Of a stretch of DNA of 64,000 nucleotides, positions 55,356 to 63,994 are shown piece after piece. The position numbers were made by a program, and so were the translations under genes. The notes beneath the pieces were generated by a model. That model saw only the letters and a program-made list of their open reading frames with translations. It ran no database searches and had not been told where the DNA came from. Positions within the stretch are counted from its first letter, which is position 1. Each line of letters opens with the position of its first letter. Location of the stretch: NCBI RefSeq assembly GCF_000282135.1, contig NZ_AKJW01000059.1, positions 151,638 to 215,637 of the forward strand, written 5' to 3'. Source of the stretch: Herbaspirillum sp. CF444 (GTDB lineage: Bacteria > Pseudomonadota > Gammaproteobacteria > Burkholderiales > Burkholderiaceae_D).

Positions 55356-56675
55356 TCACACCAGAATATTCGACACGTGCTGCATGCCCGTCGCGTACTG
55401 CGGAAAAATCTGCTGCATGGCGCTGTCGGGAATGCGCATGTGCTTCTCCGACAGCGTCGACATCACCGCGCGAAAGTCGGTGGTGATCGCCAGATCGCGT
55501 CCTTCATTGAGTTCCGCCTTGTTCAGCCCCGGCCACTGGCCGTAAATCGTATGTCCGCGCACGTTGCCGCCGAGCAGCCACATCACGTTGCCGTGACCGT
55601 GGTCGGTGCCGCCGTTGCCGTTTTCGCGGAAGGTGCGGCCGAACTCCGACACCACGACGATCACCGTGTCATTGAACGCCGGACCGAGTTCCTGCGCCAG
55701 CGTCGCCAGACCGGTCGCCAGCGGAGCCAGGCGGCCGGCAAGCTGGCCGGCGCCGTTGCCTTGATTGGCGTGCGTATCCCAGCCGCCCACCGCGAGAAAA
55801 CCAAGACGGATCTTCGGATCGCCGCGCATCAAGCGACCCAGGCGGGCGGTGTCGATGGACAGGCCATTCGGCAAGGGCGCACCGTTGTTGGCCATGCGTT
55901 GCTCGTCGCTGCTCATTTCCGCCATCAGCTCCTTGCGTGCGGCGAGGCCGTCGCGGTAAGCCTTGCCGAGGGCGTCGTTGCCGACGTACATGGCGCCATA
56001 GGCTTGATTGACTTTGGGTTGATCGATCAAAGTTTGACGGGCCGCATCGCGGCCGGTCGGCATGTTGGCGACGACTTGCCGGCCGCTGAGGATGCGCGGC
56101 GTCGATTCTCCCAGCGTCAACGCTTGCACCGGCGATTCGGACCGCGGCAGCTGGCCTTGCAGCCGATTCATCCAGCCGTCGCGCGTGTTGTGCTGGCCGG
56201 GCGTGCCGGTCTCCATATAGTCCTGCGCTTCGAAGTGAGAGCGCGAACCGTCCGGCGAACCCGATGCATGGACGAAAGCCAGCTGCCCGCTTTCCCAATA
56301 GGGCATCAAAGGGCGCAGAGACGGATGCAGGCCGAAGTAGCCGGTCAGATCGATCGCACCGTTGTTCTGCCCCGGACGCGCCACGGCGATGCCGGGGCGC
56401 GCCTGATAGTACTCGCGGTCGCCATGCGGCACGACGACATTGAGGCCGTCGACGGCGCCGCGCAGGAAGACGACCACCATGCGCGGCGTGCCGTCGCCGT
56501 TGGCATGCGGGCGTTGCTTGGGTGTGCCATAGGCGAGCGGGGCGCTGCTGGTGGAAGACGCGGCAGAAGAGGGCTTGCCGACCGGCGCCACGGCGCAGCC
56601 CGACAGGCCGATGGGGATGACGATGGCGCTGCCGCCGGCCATGCCCATGTAACGAATGAATTCACGACGGTTCAT
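55356..56675 (-). CDS. DUF1501 Tat-exported protein
   Basis: A 439-residue protein of the DUF1501 family, which belongs to the alkaline-phosphatase/sulfatase-like fold. The twin-arginine signal (MNRREFIRYMGMAGGSAIVI) ends at a lipobox-like GLSGCAV. Features include VVVFLRGAVDGLNVVVPHGD near the start and GGTDHGHGNVMWLLGGNVRG with His/Asp residues near the end. Function not known. It is transcribed after the DUF1800 gene with 7 bases between, a pair commonly found together in proteobacteria. Confidence 0.9.
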   Translation of the reverse strand: MNRREFIRYMGMAGGSAIVIPIGLSGCAVAPVGKPSSAASSTSSAPLAYGTPKQRPHANGDGTPRMVVVFLRGAVDGLNVVVPHGDREYYQARPGIAVARPGQNNGAIDLTGYFGLHPSLRPLMPYWESGQLAFVHASGSPDGSRSHFEAQDYMETGTPGQHNTRDGWMNRLQGQLPRSESPVQALTLGESTPRILSGRQVVANMPTGRDAARQTLIDQPKVNQAYGAMYVGNDALGKAYRDGLAARKELMAEMSSDEQRMANNGAPLPNGLSIDTARLGRLMRGDPKIRLGFLAVGGWDTHANQGNGAGQLAGRLAPLATGLATLAQELGPAFNDTVIVVVSEFGRTFRENGNGGTDHGHGNVMWLLGGNVRGHTIYGQWPGLNKAELNEGRDLAITTDFRAVMSTLSEKHMRIPDSAMQQIFPQYATGMQHVSNILV

Positions 56676-56682
56676 GATGTTC

Positions 56683-58185
56683 CTAACGTTTCATGAAGGC
56701 AGGGCTGCCCAGGATCAGGCCAACCTGCAGGTTCGTTGGCGACGCGACAATCGTCGTCACGTTCTCTTGGCTCAGCATCGGCGACAGCGTTTGCATCAGT
56801 TGCACGGGATCGACGGACGCCGCATCGGGCGACGGTTGCGTCCCCTCGGGCCGCGCAATCGGCGATTTGCCGTTGCTCAGGCCGTTGACGAAATTGATCC
56901 GGCGCAATAGCGCATCGGGATTGAGCCAGGCTTCTTCGGAGTATTTGTAGCCCTCCGGCGTCAGCCAGCCGTACAAAGGCATCCCGAATTGGTTTAAAAC
57001 GCCGCTGACGGGCTTGCCGTTGACCACCGGCGTTGCGGTTGCACGCAGGGACGAGATGACGTATTGGTATGGCGTCTTGAACTGGCTCTGGTAATTCTTG
57101 CGCGCCCAGAATTGCGGACTGTCGAACAAGACGCGCAGCACCGACTTGATGTCGCCGTTGGTGGCGAGAAAGCGCTGCGACATCTGATTGACCAATTCCG
57201 GATCGGCTTGATCGGAGACGAAGTATTGCACCAGCTTGGTCGAGATGAAACGCGCCGTGGCGGGATGGCGCGCCAGCATGTCTAGGGCAACTTCGCCTTC
57301 CTGCTGGCCGCCGCGCGGAATGGTCCTGCCGAGGAATTGCTTGTCGCCCGTATCGTGACGTCCCGGACGGAAGATGAAGGAGGCGTCGTCGGCGCCTTCT
57401 TTCATTTCACGCACATCGATGGTCCAGCCGCTGAGGATGCGCGCCAGAGAAATGACGTCGGCCTGGCTATAGCCGCCGTTGACGCCCAGCGTATGCAGCT
57501 CCATCAGCTCGCGCGCGTAGTTCTCGTTGAGGCCCTTGAAGCGGCCTTTGGCTTGCGGCGTATTGGCGCCGCTGCTGAGCCAGTTGTCGAGGTAGTACAG
57601 CATGGCGGGATGATGTGCGACGGCGCCCAGCAACTGGCGGAAGTTGCCGAGTGCGTTGGGACGAATCACGTTCTTTTCGTAGTCCGCATTCCAGTAGCGC
57701 ACCCATTCCTTGCCTTCGAAGATATTGAAATGATTGAACCAGAACTCGGTCATGACCTCCTGCAACTGACGCGGACTTTCCGTCGCCATCCACAGGCGGG
57801 CCAGATGGCTGGCCGGCGTGATCTCTTTGGCGGCGCGCTGGCGCGCGGCATTTTTTTCCTCCGGTGAAGCGGTGTTGGGGGGGGAGGACGGCGGGCCGTA
57901 CTGGATATACAGTTGCGGTGCGCTCAGGTTATAGGTCGGCAAGCCGTTGAGTCTGGCCTGCAGGTCGGCAGGCAACGCGATGTGTTCCGGATCGAGCTGC
58001 TCGTCGATGTAGCGCTTTATGCCGATCTTTTCGACGGCAGCGACATCGCCGGGGCGAGGACCGTATGCCAGCCGGTTGAGTACATGCAGCGCCTTCTCCT
58101 GAGAGGTCAGCGCCTGCGCGGATGCGACGCTGCACAGGCACAATGTCAGCAATCCGGTCAAGCCGTGTCGGAACGAGGTCTGCAT
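56683..58185 (-). CDS. DUF1800 exported protein
   Basis: A 500-residue protein of the DUF1800 family, function unknown. A Sec signal peptide (MQTSFRHGLTGLLTLCLCSV, cleavage about ASA-QAL) precedes the family start TSQEKALHVLNRLAYGPRPGD. NYARELMELHTLGVNGGYSQ and FRPGRHDTGDKQFLG are typical landmarks. The frame opens 46 codons earlier, but the ATG at 58185 fits the signal. It forms an operon with the DUF1501 gene downstream. Such pairs often occur with secretion or adhesin genes, none of which is seen here. Confidence 0.9.
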   Translation of the reverse strand: MQTSFRHGLTGLLTLCLCSVASAQALTSQEKALHVLNRLAYGPRPGDVAAVEKIGIKRYIDEQLDPEHIALPADLQARLNGLPTYNLSAPQLYIQYGPPSSPPNTASPEEKNAARQRAAKEITPASHLARLWMATESPRQLQEVMTEFWFNHFNIFEGKEWVRYWNADYEKNVIRPNALGNFRQLLGAVAHHPAMLYYLDNWLSSGANTPQAKGRFKGLNENYARELMELHTLGVNGGYSQADVISLARILSGWTIDVREMKEGADDASFIFRPGRHDTGDKQFLGRTIPRGGQQEGEVALDMLARHPATARFISTKLVQYFVSDQADPELVNQMSQRFLATNGDIKSVLRVLFDSPQFWARKNYQSQFKTPYQYVISSLRATATPVVNGKPVSGVLNQFGMPLYGWLTPEGYKYSEEAWLNPDALLRRINFVNGLSNGKSPIARPEGTQPSPDAASVDPVQLMQTLSPMLSQENVTTIVASPTNLQVGLILGSPAFMKR

Positions 58186-58668
58186 GATTTCTCTGCGCAA
58201 AAAAAGGGGGGGCGGGGCGATGCCTTCAGTATGGACATCCTCGTTTCCTGTCGCTGTAATAAAGTGTAAGGATAGAAATAATCCTGACAAAAAGCTGTCA
58301 GTCACGATGGATTCAACTCGCACAGATTATCACCGGGATTGGTGTTTTTTTGAAAAAAAACACATTGATTTTTGTGACGTATTTTCTCTAAAAACATCGA
58401 CTTAATTTGAATGTAATTCAATTATTTTCACTAATATTTTTGAAAATATAATCAAGAAAAAATTATTTAAATTTAGCAAAAATATTTAATCGGATTGGCG
58501 ATGTTTTCGTCTGTAAGACAGATTTGAAATCTCGTCTTTTTTCTTCGAAAAAACAAGGTTAAAAATTAAGAAAATTCTCATATACGCTCTTTAATTCGAT
58601 GTCCACAATGGCGCCCTGTACCAAGCTACCCGATGCGCTGCGGCAAGCGCCACCAAGTTGGAGCGACT
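58186..58668. other. Gap before the REC-EAL gene, strongly AT-rich
   Basis: No gene is seen. From about 58330 to 58590 the DNA is made of long A and T runs, in contrast with the GC-rich surroundings. That looks like a curved, H-NS-type silenced upstream region. It holds the promoters of the DUF1800 gene (left) and the REC-EAL gene (right). Confidence 0.5.
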
Positions 58669-59925
58669 ATGAGAATTATTGAGGAACTATCCGTTTTAAT
58701 CGTCGAAGACGAACCACTTCAACGCACCTTCATCGCCGAGAAACTCAAAGAACTGGGGGCAATCGATATCCGATGTGCAGGCGACGGCGTTGAAGCCATC
58801 GCCCTGTTGAAAGAGCGCCGGGTCGACTTGATATTTTGCGACATCGGCATGCCCAATATGGATGGCTCTCAATTCGTGCTGGCGCAAGTCGCGTTGCCGG
58901 CGTCGCATGGCGCGCATCTTCCCATGCTGATCTGGATGAGCGCACACGACGGAGACGTGCTGGAATCGCATTTGCAGATGGCGAGTTCGGCAGGTTTTCC
59001 TTTTGTCGATGCGATTGCCAAGCCGCTGACCTCGCCGATGCTGGCGGCCGCCCTCGACGCGGTGCTGGCGTCGTTGAAGACAACTGATGTTGCACAGAAG
59101 AGGATGCCCGCGTCGACGCGCGTTTCTTCCGAAGAAGGAATCGGCGACGACGATATTTTGCGGGCGATATGCGACACCAGCGAGTTCGAGGTGTGGTATC
59201 AGCCGCATATTTCACTGAAGACCAAAATGGTCGTCGGCGCCGATGCGCTGGTGCGTTGGCGCCATCCCAAATTCAGCGGCTTGTCGCCGGCCCAGTTTGC
59301 CGATCTGATCGAGAAACAAGGCCTCGGGCTGATGTTGTTTTATCGTACCGTCAACCACGTCCTGAAGACCCAGCAAAAGCTGGGAAAAATCGGCTGCAGT
59401 ATTCCCGTTTGCGTGAAGGCCTCCGCCGTCACGCTGGAGACGCCGGAAATCGCGGATTACCTCCATGAGCGCCTTCAGCAACATGACGTCCCACCCGCGC
59501 TCATCACCATCGGCATTTCAGAGGAGGAGCCGCCGCAGCAAGCCCTGAAGCTGGCTGCTTCGCTCAATCGCTTGCGCTTGCGCGGATTGGGTTTGTCGAT
59601 CGACGATTTCGGGTCGGGCATCTCGACAATGAAGCTGCTGTCGCAGATGCCTTTTACCGAGATTCGCATCGGCGGCCACTTCGTCCGCCAGTTTCTGCGC
59701 CAGGCCCAGTGCCGTGTCATTGTCGAATCGATCATCAACATCGCCAGGCGGCTCGGCCTCAAGGTCGTGGCGGAAGGGATTGAGAACGCGCGGCAGATGG
59801 AAGTGCTGGCTGCGATGGGATGCATGCATGGGCAAGGGGGGATTGCCAAGGCGATGAAGCAGGAAGATTTTTTGAATAGCGTCGGCGCCGCGTATTTGTT
59901 TAACAATAGCCTCGTAGATGAGTGA
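58669..59925 (+). CDS. Receiver-EAL protein with degenerate EAL site
   Basis: A 418-residue RocR-like response regulator: receiver with phospho-acceptor D58 in LIFCDIGMPNMDG, then an EAL domain (about residues 170-410). Catalytic positions are changed: the EAL glutamate is Asp192 (ADALVRW), the metal-binding Asn and Glu strands read VKAS and ITIGISE, and the usual KID is RIGG. DDFGSG, AEGIEN and GQGG remain. It is therefore probably a c-di-GMP binding or inactive protein. The ATG at 58669 follows TTGGAGCG. The next genes are a NarL-type regulator and REC-Hpt. Confidence 0.9.
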   Translation: MRIIEELSVLIVEDEPLQRTFIAEKLKELGAIDIRCAGDGVEAIALLKERRVDLIFCDIGMPNMDGSQFVLAQVALPASHGAHLPMLIWMSAHDGDVLESHLQMASSAGFPFVDAIAKPLTSPMLAAALDAVLASLKTTDVAQKRMPASTRVSSEEGIGDDDILRAICDTSEFEVWYQPHISLKTKMVVGADALVRWRHPKFSGLSPAQFADLIEKQGLGLMLFYRTVNHVLKTQQKLGKIGCSIPVCVKASAVTLETPEIADYLHERLQQHDVPPALITIGISEEEPPQQALKLAASLNRLRLRGLGLSIDDFGSGISTMKLLSQMPFTEIRIGGHFVRQFLRQAQCRVIVESIINIARRLGLKVVAEGIENARQMEVLAAMGCMHGQGGIAKAMKQEDFLNSVGAAYLFNNSLVDE

Positions 59926-60093
59926 ACTTACTATTGTATTTTTACTATTCTTGATACACTTGATCATGATTCGTTTGGCCGTTGGCTCGAATTTTATCGT
60001 GATCGCATCTAGGCCAAACAAAAGAATCGATATCGATGTCCGTCGGTTTTGCTGCGTAATGAAGACTCGGAAGGCTCGCGAAAGGGTGTCACG

Positions 60094-60780
60094 ATGACAT
60101 GGGCAGGAACAAAAGCGATTCGAATCGCATTGCTGGACGATCATGCCGTTGTCAGACACGGACTGGCGGCGCGGTTGAAAGAAGAGTCGGACTTTCAGAT
60201 CGTCGGCACCTACGCCACCAGCAAAGACATGATGGCGGCATTGCGTGCGTCTCCTGCCGACATACTGCTGATCGATTATTCGCTGAGCATCAACGACATC
60301 GACGGGCTCAATCTGATCCGTGCCTTGAAGGTGCGTTTCCCCGACAGTAAAATCCTCGTCTCATCTTCCCACTACAACCCCGCTACGGTCGCTTTGGCCA
60401 TGAGGGCGGGCGCGCGCGGTTTCGTCGGCAAGGAGCAGGAGCTGTCGGAGCTGATCGCCGCAGTGCGCTCGGTGTCGGTCGGCAGGGTGCATCTCAACCC
60501 GCTGATGGCGGCGGAAATCTCTTCCATGCTGTCCAGTAATGTGCAAGACGACGACGCCTCCGGCACGGGCGATTCCCTGACCGACAATACCGAATTGTCT
60601 CCGCGCGAAAGAGAAGTGCTGCGCTGCTGCCTGGAAGGCATGAGCGTGACGCAGATCGCCGAAAAATTTGCGCGCAGCGTGAAGACCATCAGCGGCCAGA
60701 AGCAGGCCGCGTTTCGCAAGCTTGGCGTGCGCAACGATAACGAACTGTTCAAGATTCAGCATCAACTTCAGGATTTATAA
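60094..60780 (+). CDS. NarL/LuxR-family response regulator
   Basis: A 228-residue two-domain regulator: receiver with DD near residue 13 and phospho-acceptor D61 (LLIDYSLSIND), and a C-terminal LuxR-type helix-turn-helix (LSPREREVLRCCLEGMSVTQIAEKFARSVKTISGQKQAAFRKLG). This architecture and order recall RocA1/BvgA. It starts with ATG at 60094 after AAAGGGTG. It is followed 8 bases later by the REC-Hpt gene. The phosphate donor is not encoded here. Confidence 0.92.
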   Translation: MTWAGTKAIRIALLDDHAVVRHGLAARLKEESDFQIVGTYATSKDMMAALRASPADILLIDYSLSINDIDGLNLIRALKVRFPDSKILVSSSHYNPATVALAMRAGARGFVGKEQELSELIAAVRSVSVGRVHLNPLMAAEISSMLSSNVQDDDASGTGDSLTDNTELSPREREVLRCCLEGMSVTQIAEKFARSVKTISGQKQAAFRKLGVRNDNELFKIQHQLQDL

Positions 60781-60788
60781 GGCGCATC

Positions 60789-61484
60789 ATGACTACTACT
60801 TTGTCAGCACCGGAGCCATTGATTCTCGTCGTCGATGATTCGGCCACCAGCCGCGTCGTGATTGAAAAGCAACTGAAGAAACTGGGCTGTAACGTGACCA
60901 CGGCACAAGACGGCATGTCCGGGTTGGCCGCGATGGCAAAGGTCGAGTTCGATCTGGTTCTGCTCGATTGCCAGATGCCGGACATGAGCGGCTACGACGT
61001 TGCGATGCAGGTGCGCAAGCGGGAGCGGGAAGAGGAGAGCGCACACACGCCCATCGTCGCGATTTCCGCCGAAACCGACGCGGCCCATATGCAAATGTGC
61101 CTGGACAGCGGGATGGACGGCGTATTGGGCAAACCTCTGCCGGTTGACGAACTGAAGAAGATATTGTCGCTTTGGTGCGACGTTGATGTCGCCGCATCGC
61201 CTGCGACGACCGTGGAGGAAATGTCGGCCGCCGATTTGCAGGCCTTGTTCAGATCGACGTCGCTGGAGGATTTTGCCGCCATGCAGGTGTTGCTCGCACA
61301 AGCCGACATGCGCGGCATCGGTCGCATGGCGCATCGCATGAAAGGCGCCGCACTGACCATGGGCGCCGCAACTATCGTCGGGACGCTCGAACGCATCGAA
61401 GCCATTGTCATCCGCAACGCGGCGCCGGCGTCGGACCTGCCTGCCGAAATCGATATGCTGAAGCAGCAACTGCAGACGATCTGA
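60789..61484 (+). CDS. Receiver-Hpt phosphotransfer protein
   Basis: A 231-residue protein with a receiver (phospho-acceptor D60 in LVLLDCQMPDMSG) and an Hpt domain with His182 in RMAHRMKGAALTMGA. This is the C-terminal half of an unorthodox sensor such as RocS or BvgS, encoded without the membrane and kinase parts. It should take phosphate from a separate kinase through D60 and H182 and hand it to the NarL-type regulator or the REC-EAL protein. It is the last gene of the trio. Confidence 0.93.
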   Translation: MTTTLSAPEPLILVVDDSATSRVVIEKQLKKLGCNVTTAQDGMSGLAAMAKVEFDLVLLDCQMPDMSGYDVAMQVRKREREEESAHTPIVAISAETDAAHMQMCLDSGMDGVLGKPLPVDELKKILSLWCDVDVAASPATTVEEMSAADLQALFRSTSLEDFAAMQVLLAQADMRGIGRMAHRMKGAALTMGAATIVGTLERIEAIVIRNAAPASDLPAEIDMLKQQLQTI

Positions 61485-61522
61485 GCCTGTTTCATCGTTG
61501 CGCAGCATTGACCTAACCGCTC

Positions 61523-61987
61523 TCAGGCGCCTGCCCAGGGTAGTCCAGCCTTGCACCAGCCTTCAATCGTCTTGCGATGGCCCGCGCTATCCTTGTTGCC
61601 TTCAAATCCTTCCAGAATGTCGTAGCACTGCGTGTAGCCGTTTTCGGTGGCGAGTTTCGCCGCATGCCGCGAGCGCACGCCCGAGCGGCACAGGAACAGC
61701 AGGACGGTATCCTTGCCCGCAACGGCAGCAAGTTGTTCAAGGAATTGCGGATTCGGCGTCCCTTCCGGATACAGGTTCCATTGCACCGCCAGATGTTGTT
61801 CGGCCGGCACCGTCACCTGGCCGACCCAGTCGCGTTCAGCTTTGGTGCGGACATCGACCAGCCTGATGGTTGCATTGCCTTGCAGCAATGCAAATGCTTC
61901 TTGCGGCGTGACTGCGCCGGCGTAGGGAAATTGACCGGTTTGGGCGCGCTGTTGCGCGGAAGAAAGAATGTCGTTGCTGGAGGTCAT
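61523..61987 (-). CDS. Rhodanese-like sulfurtransferase
   Basis: A 154-residue single-domain protein. The active loop is CRSGVR in LFLCRSGVRSRHAAK, with the persulfide-forming cysteine; VDVRTKAERDWVGQV is the N-terminal rhodanese motif. It transfers sulfane sulfur to an unknown acceptor. I choose the ATG at 61987, preceded by AGGAAGC; the frame could begin at a TTG five codons earlier. It is divergent from glnA and probably unrelated to nitrogen control. Confidence 0.88.
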   Translation of the reverse strand: MTSSNDILSSAQQRAQTGQFPYAGAVTPQEAFALLQGNATIRLVDVRTKAERDWVGQVTVPAEQHLAVQWNLYPEGTPNPQFLEQLAAVAGKDTVLLFLCRSGVRSRHAAKLATENGYTQCYDILEGFEGNKDSAGHRKTIEGWCKAGLPWAGA

Positions 61988-62044
61988 ATTGCTTCCTGTC
62001 AATTATGAATGAAAGTAAAAAGTACAAATATCGATTCTGATAAA

Positions 62045-62119
62045 TGCACTTAAATGGTGCGTATAAGTGAAAATGATGTTTATTGGTGCATTTATTGTAA
62101 TTTGCACCATTTTGAGTCG
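62045..62119 (+). promoter_or_regulatory. Three NtrC-like sites upstream of glnA
   Basis: TGCACT-N5-GGTGCG (62045-62061), TGATGT-N5-GGTGCA (62074-62090) and TGCACC-N5-GAGTCG (62103-62119) match the NtrC pattern TGCACY-N5-RGTGCA, the first with one mismatch, the others with one good half. Their centres are exactly 29 bases apart. They lie 115 to 185 bases before the predicted start of transcription, where enhancers for sigma-54 are expected. Confidence 0.75.
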
Positions 62120-62207
62120 ATGATTACGCGCCAATGCACTGCTCGGAAACGCCTGTCCGGCAATAACTCCCTAAAATATGCCATACGCATCAACACAAGG
62201 CAGTTGA

Positions 62208-62224
62208 TGGCATGGAATCTGCTA
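62208..62224 (+). promoter_or_regulatory. Sigma-54 promoter of glnA
   Basis: TGGCATGGAATCTGCTA has the invariant GG and GC ten bases apart and matches TGGCAYR-N4-TTGCW except for one base. Transcription would begin near 62234, giving a leader of about 115 bases. Confidence 0.75.
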
Positions 62225-62348
62225 TCATTCCCGCCTGAGTTCTGGCGCACTATCTGTTGTATTTTGCTGCACACATCAAGTCGCACGTAGTCGGCTCATC
62301 ACCCAAATTGTACAAATTTATACTACTTCCTCGTTTTAGGAGATTCGC

Positions 62349-63764
62349 ATGGCAAGGACGGCCGCAGAGGTTTTGAAGTTGGTGAAAGACAATGAAGTCA
62401 AGTTTGTTGATTTCCGTTTTGCCGACACCCGGGGTAAAGAGCAGCACGTAACGGTTCCAGTTTCCCATTTCGACATCGACAAGTTTGAATCGGGTCACGC
62501 ATTCGACGGTTCCTCGATCGCTGGCTGGAAGGGTATCGAAGCTTCGGACATGTTGCTGATCCCTGATCCGAATACTGCCAACATCGACCCGTTCATGGAA
62601 GAAACCACATTGTTCATGCAATGTGACGTGATCGAGCCATCCGACGGCAAGGGTTACGATCGTGACCCACGTTCCATCGCCAAGCGCGCTGAAGCGTACC
62701 TGAAGTCCTCGGGCCTGGGCGACACCGCCTATTTCGGTCCTGAGCCAGAATTCTTCATTTTCGACGGCGTGCGCTGGGGCGCGGACATGTCCGGTTCCTT
62801 CGTCAAGATCGAATCCGAAGAAGCATCGTGGAGCTCCGGCGCCAAGCTCGAAGGCGGCAACACCGGCCACCGTCCTGTCGTCAAGGGCGGCTACTTCCCG
62901 GTCCCACCGGTCGACAGCTTCCAGGACATGCGTTCGGAAATGTCCCTGATCCTCGAATCCCTGGGCATCCCTGTTGAAGTGCACCACCACGAAGTGGCCG
63001 GCGCAGGTCAGAACGAACTGGGCACCAAGTTCTCGACGCTGGTCGAGCGCGCCGACTGGACACAAACACTGAAGTACGTGATCTGGAACGTTGCCCACAC
63101 CTACGGCAAGACAGCGACCTTCATGCCCAAGCCACTGGTCGGCGACAACGGTTCCGGCATGCACGTTCACCAATCGGTCTGGAAAGACGGCAAGAACCTG
63201 TTCGCAGGCGACGGCTATGCCGGTCTGTCCGAATTCGCGCTGTTCTACATCGGCGGCATCATCAAGCACGCCAAGGCGCTGAACGCGATCACCAACCCAG
63301 GCACCAATTCGTACAAGCGTCTGGTTCCGGGCTTCGAAGCACCGGTCAAGCTGGCTTACTCGGCACGCAACCGTTCCGCATCGATCCGTATTCCACACGT
63401 TGCGAATCCCAAGGGCCGTCGCATCGAAACACGTTTCCCGGATCCACTGGCGAACCCATACCTGTGCTTCTCGGCTCTGCTGATGGCGGGTCTGGACGGC
63501 GTGCAAAACAAGATCCATCCAGGCGAAGCAGCTTCGAAGGATCTGTACCACCTGCCGCCGGAAGAAGACAAGCTGATCCCGACAGTGTGCGCATCGCTGG
63601 AAGAAGCGCTGGACGCACTGAACAAGGATCGCGAGTTCCTGACACGCGGCGGCGTCTTCACCGACAGCATGATCGATGCCTACCTGGACCTGAAGGGCCA
63701 GGAAGTGCAACGCTATCGCATGACGACACACCCAATCGAATTCGACATGTACTACTCGCTGTAA
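62349..63764 (+). CDS. glnA: Glutamine synthetase type I
   Basis: ATP-dependent glutamine formation from glutamate and ammonium, dodecameric, 471 residues as usual for GSI-beta. Visible are [14 protein letters not shown], the metal and glutamate site [41 protein letters not shown], and the adenylylation tyrosine in DLYHLPPEE near residue 395. Control by GlnE is thus expected. The gene follows the NtrC/sigma-54 elements and is closed by a terminator. Codon use is more biased (CCA, ACA endings) than that of neighbours, as in highly expressed genes. Confidence 0.97.
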   Translation: MARTAAEVLKLVKDNEVKFVDFRFADTRGKEQHVTVPVSHFDIDKFESGHAFDGSSIAGWKGIEASDMLLIPDPNTANIDPFMEETTLFMQCDVIEPSDGKGYDRDPRSIAKRAEAYLKSSGLGDTAYFGPEPEFFIFDGVRWGADMSGSFVKIESEEASWSSGAKLEGGNTGHRPVVKGGYFPVPPVDSFQDMRSEMSLILESLGIPVEVHHHEVAGAGQNELGTKFSTLVERADWTQTLKYVIWNVAHTYGKTATFMPKPLVGDNGSGMHVHQSVWKDGKNLFAGDGYAGLSEFALFYIGGIIKHAKALNAITNPGTNSYKRLVPGFEAPVKLAYSARNRSASIRIPHVANPKGRRIETRFPDPLANPYLCFSALLMAGLDGVQNKIHPGEAASKDLYHLPPEEDKLIPTVCASLEEALDALNKDREFLTRGGVFTDSMIDAYLDLKGQEVQRYRMTTHPIEFDMYYSL

Positions 63765-63784
63765 TCGTCGATTTTGCATTGATA

Positions 63785-63811
63785 AAAAAGGGAAGCTTGC
63801 TTCCCTTTTTT
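63785..63811 (+). terminator. Terminator after glnA
   Basis: AAAAAGGGAAGC / GCTTCCCTTTTT form a perfect stem (AAGCTT at the centre) with a T run. It ends glnA transcription. Confidence 0.88.
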
Positions 63812-63955
63812 TATGGCTTGTCGCGACCTTGCATGCATTGCCGTCATGCTTCGTCGCACATGGTTGGACCTGCGAAAATATTGTCATACACTAGAACTCA
63901 TTTCATAAATAGGCGTGAGTGCGAGCTTGCCCTGTTTGGGATGAAGTGCAAGGCG
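63812..63955. other. 3' flank of glnA, no gene seen
   Basis: No reading frame here has family resemblance. The next gene probably begins beyond the window. Confidence 0.4.
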
Positions 63956-63994
63956 CGAATCGGGGTCAAGACTGGGCGTCTTGACCCCGATTCG
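63956..63994. repeat. Perfect REP-like palindrome at the right edge
   Basis: CGAATCGGGGTCAAGAC (63956-63972), loop TGGGC, and the exact complement GTCTTGACCCCGATTCG (63978-63994) form a 17-bp-arm hairpin. GGGGTCA...TGACCCC hairpins of this kind are typical of REP elements linked to REP-associated (Y1/RAYT) transposases in this group of bacteria; the transposase could lie just outside. Confidence 0.6.

Noticed and set aside
62238..62255. Second sigma-54-like site (TGGCGCACTATCTGTTG) before glnA
   Set aside because: The distance from GG leads to GT instead of GC; the site at 62208 is much better.
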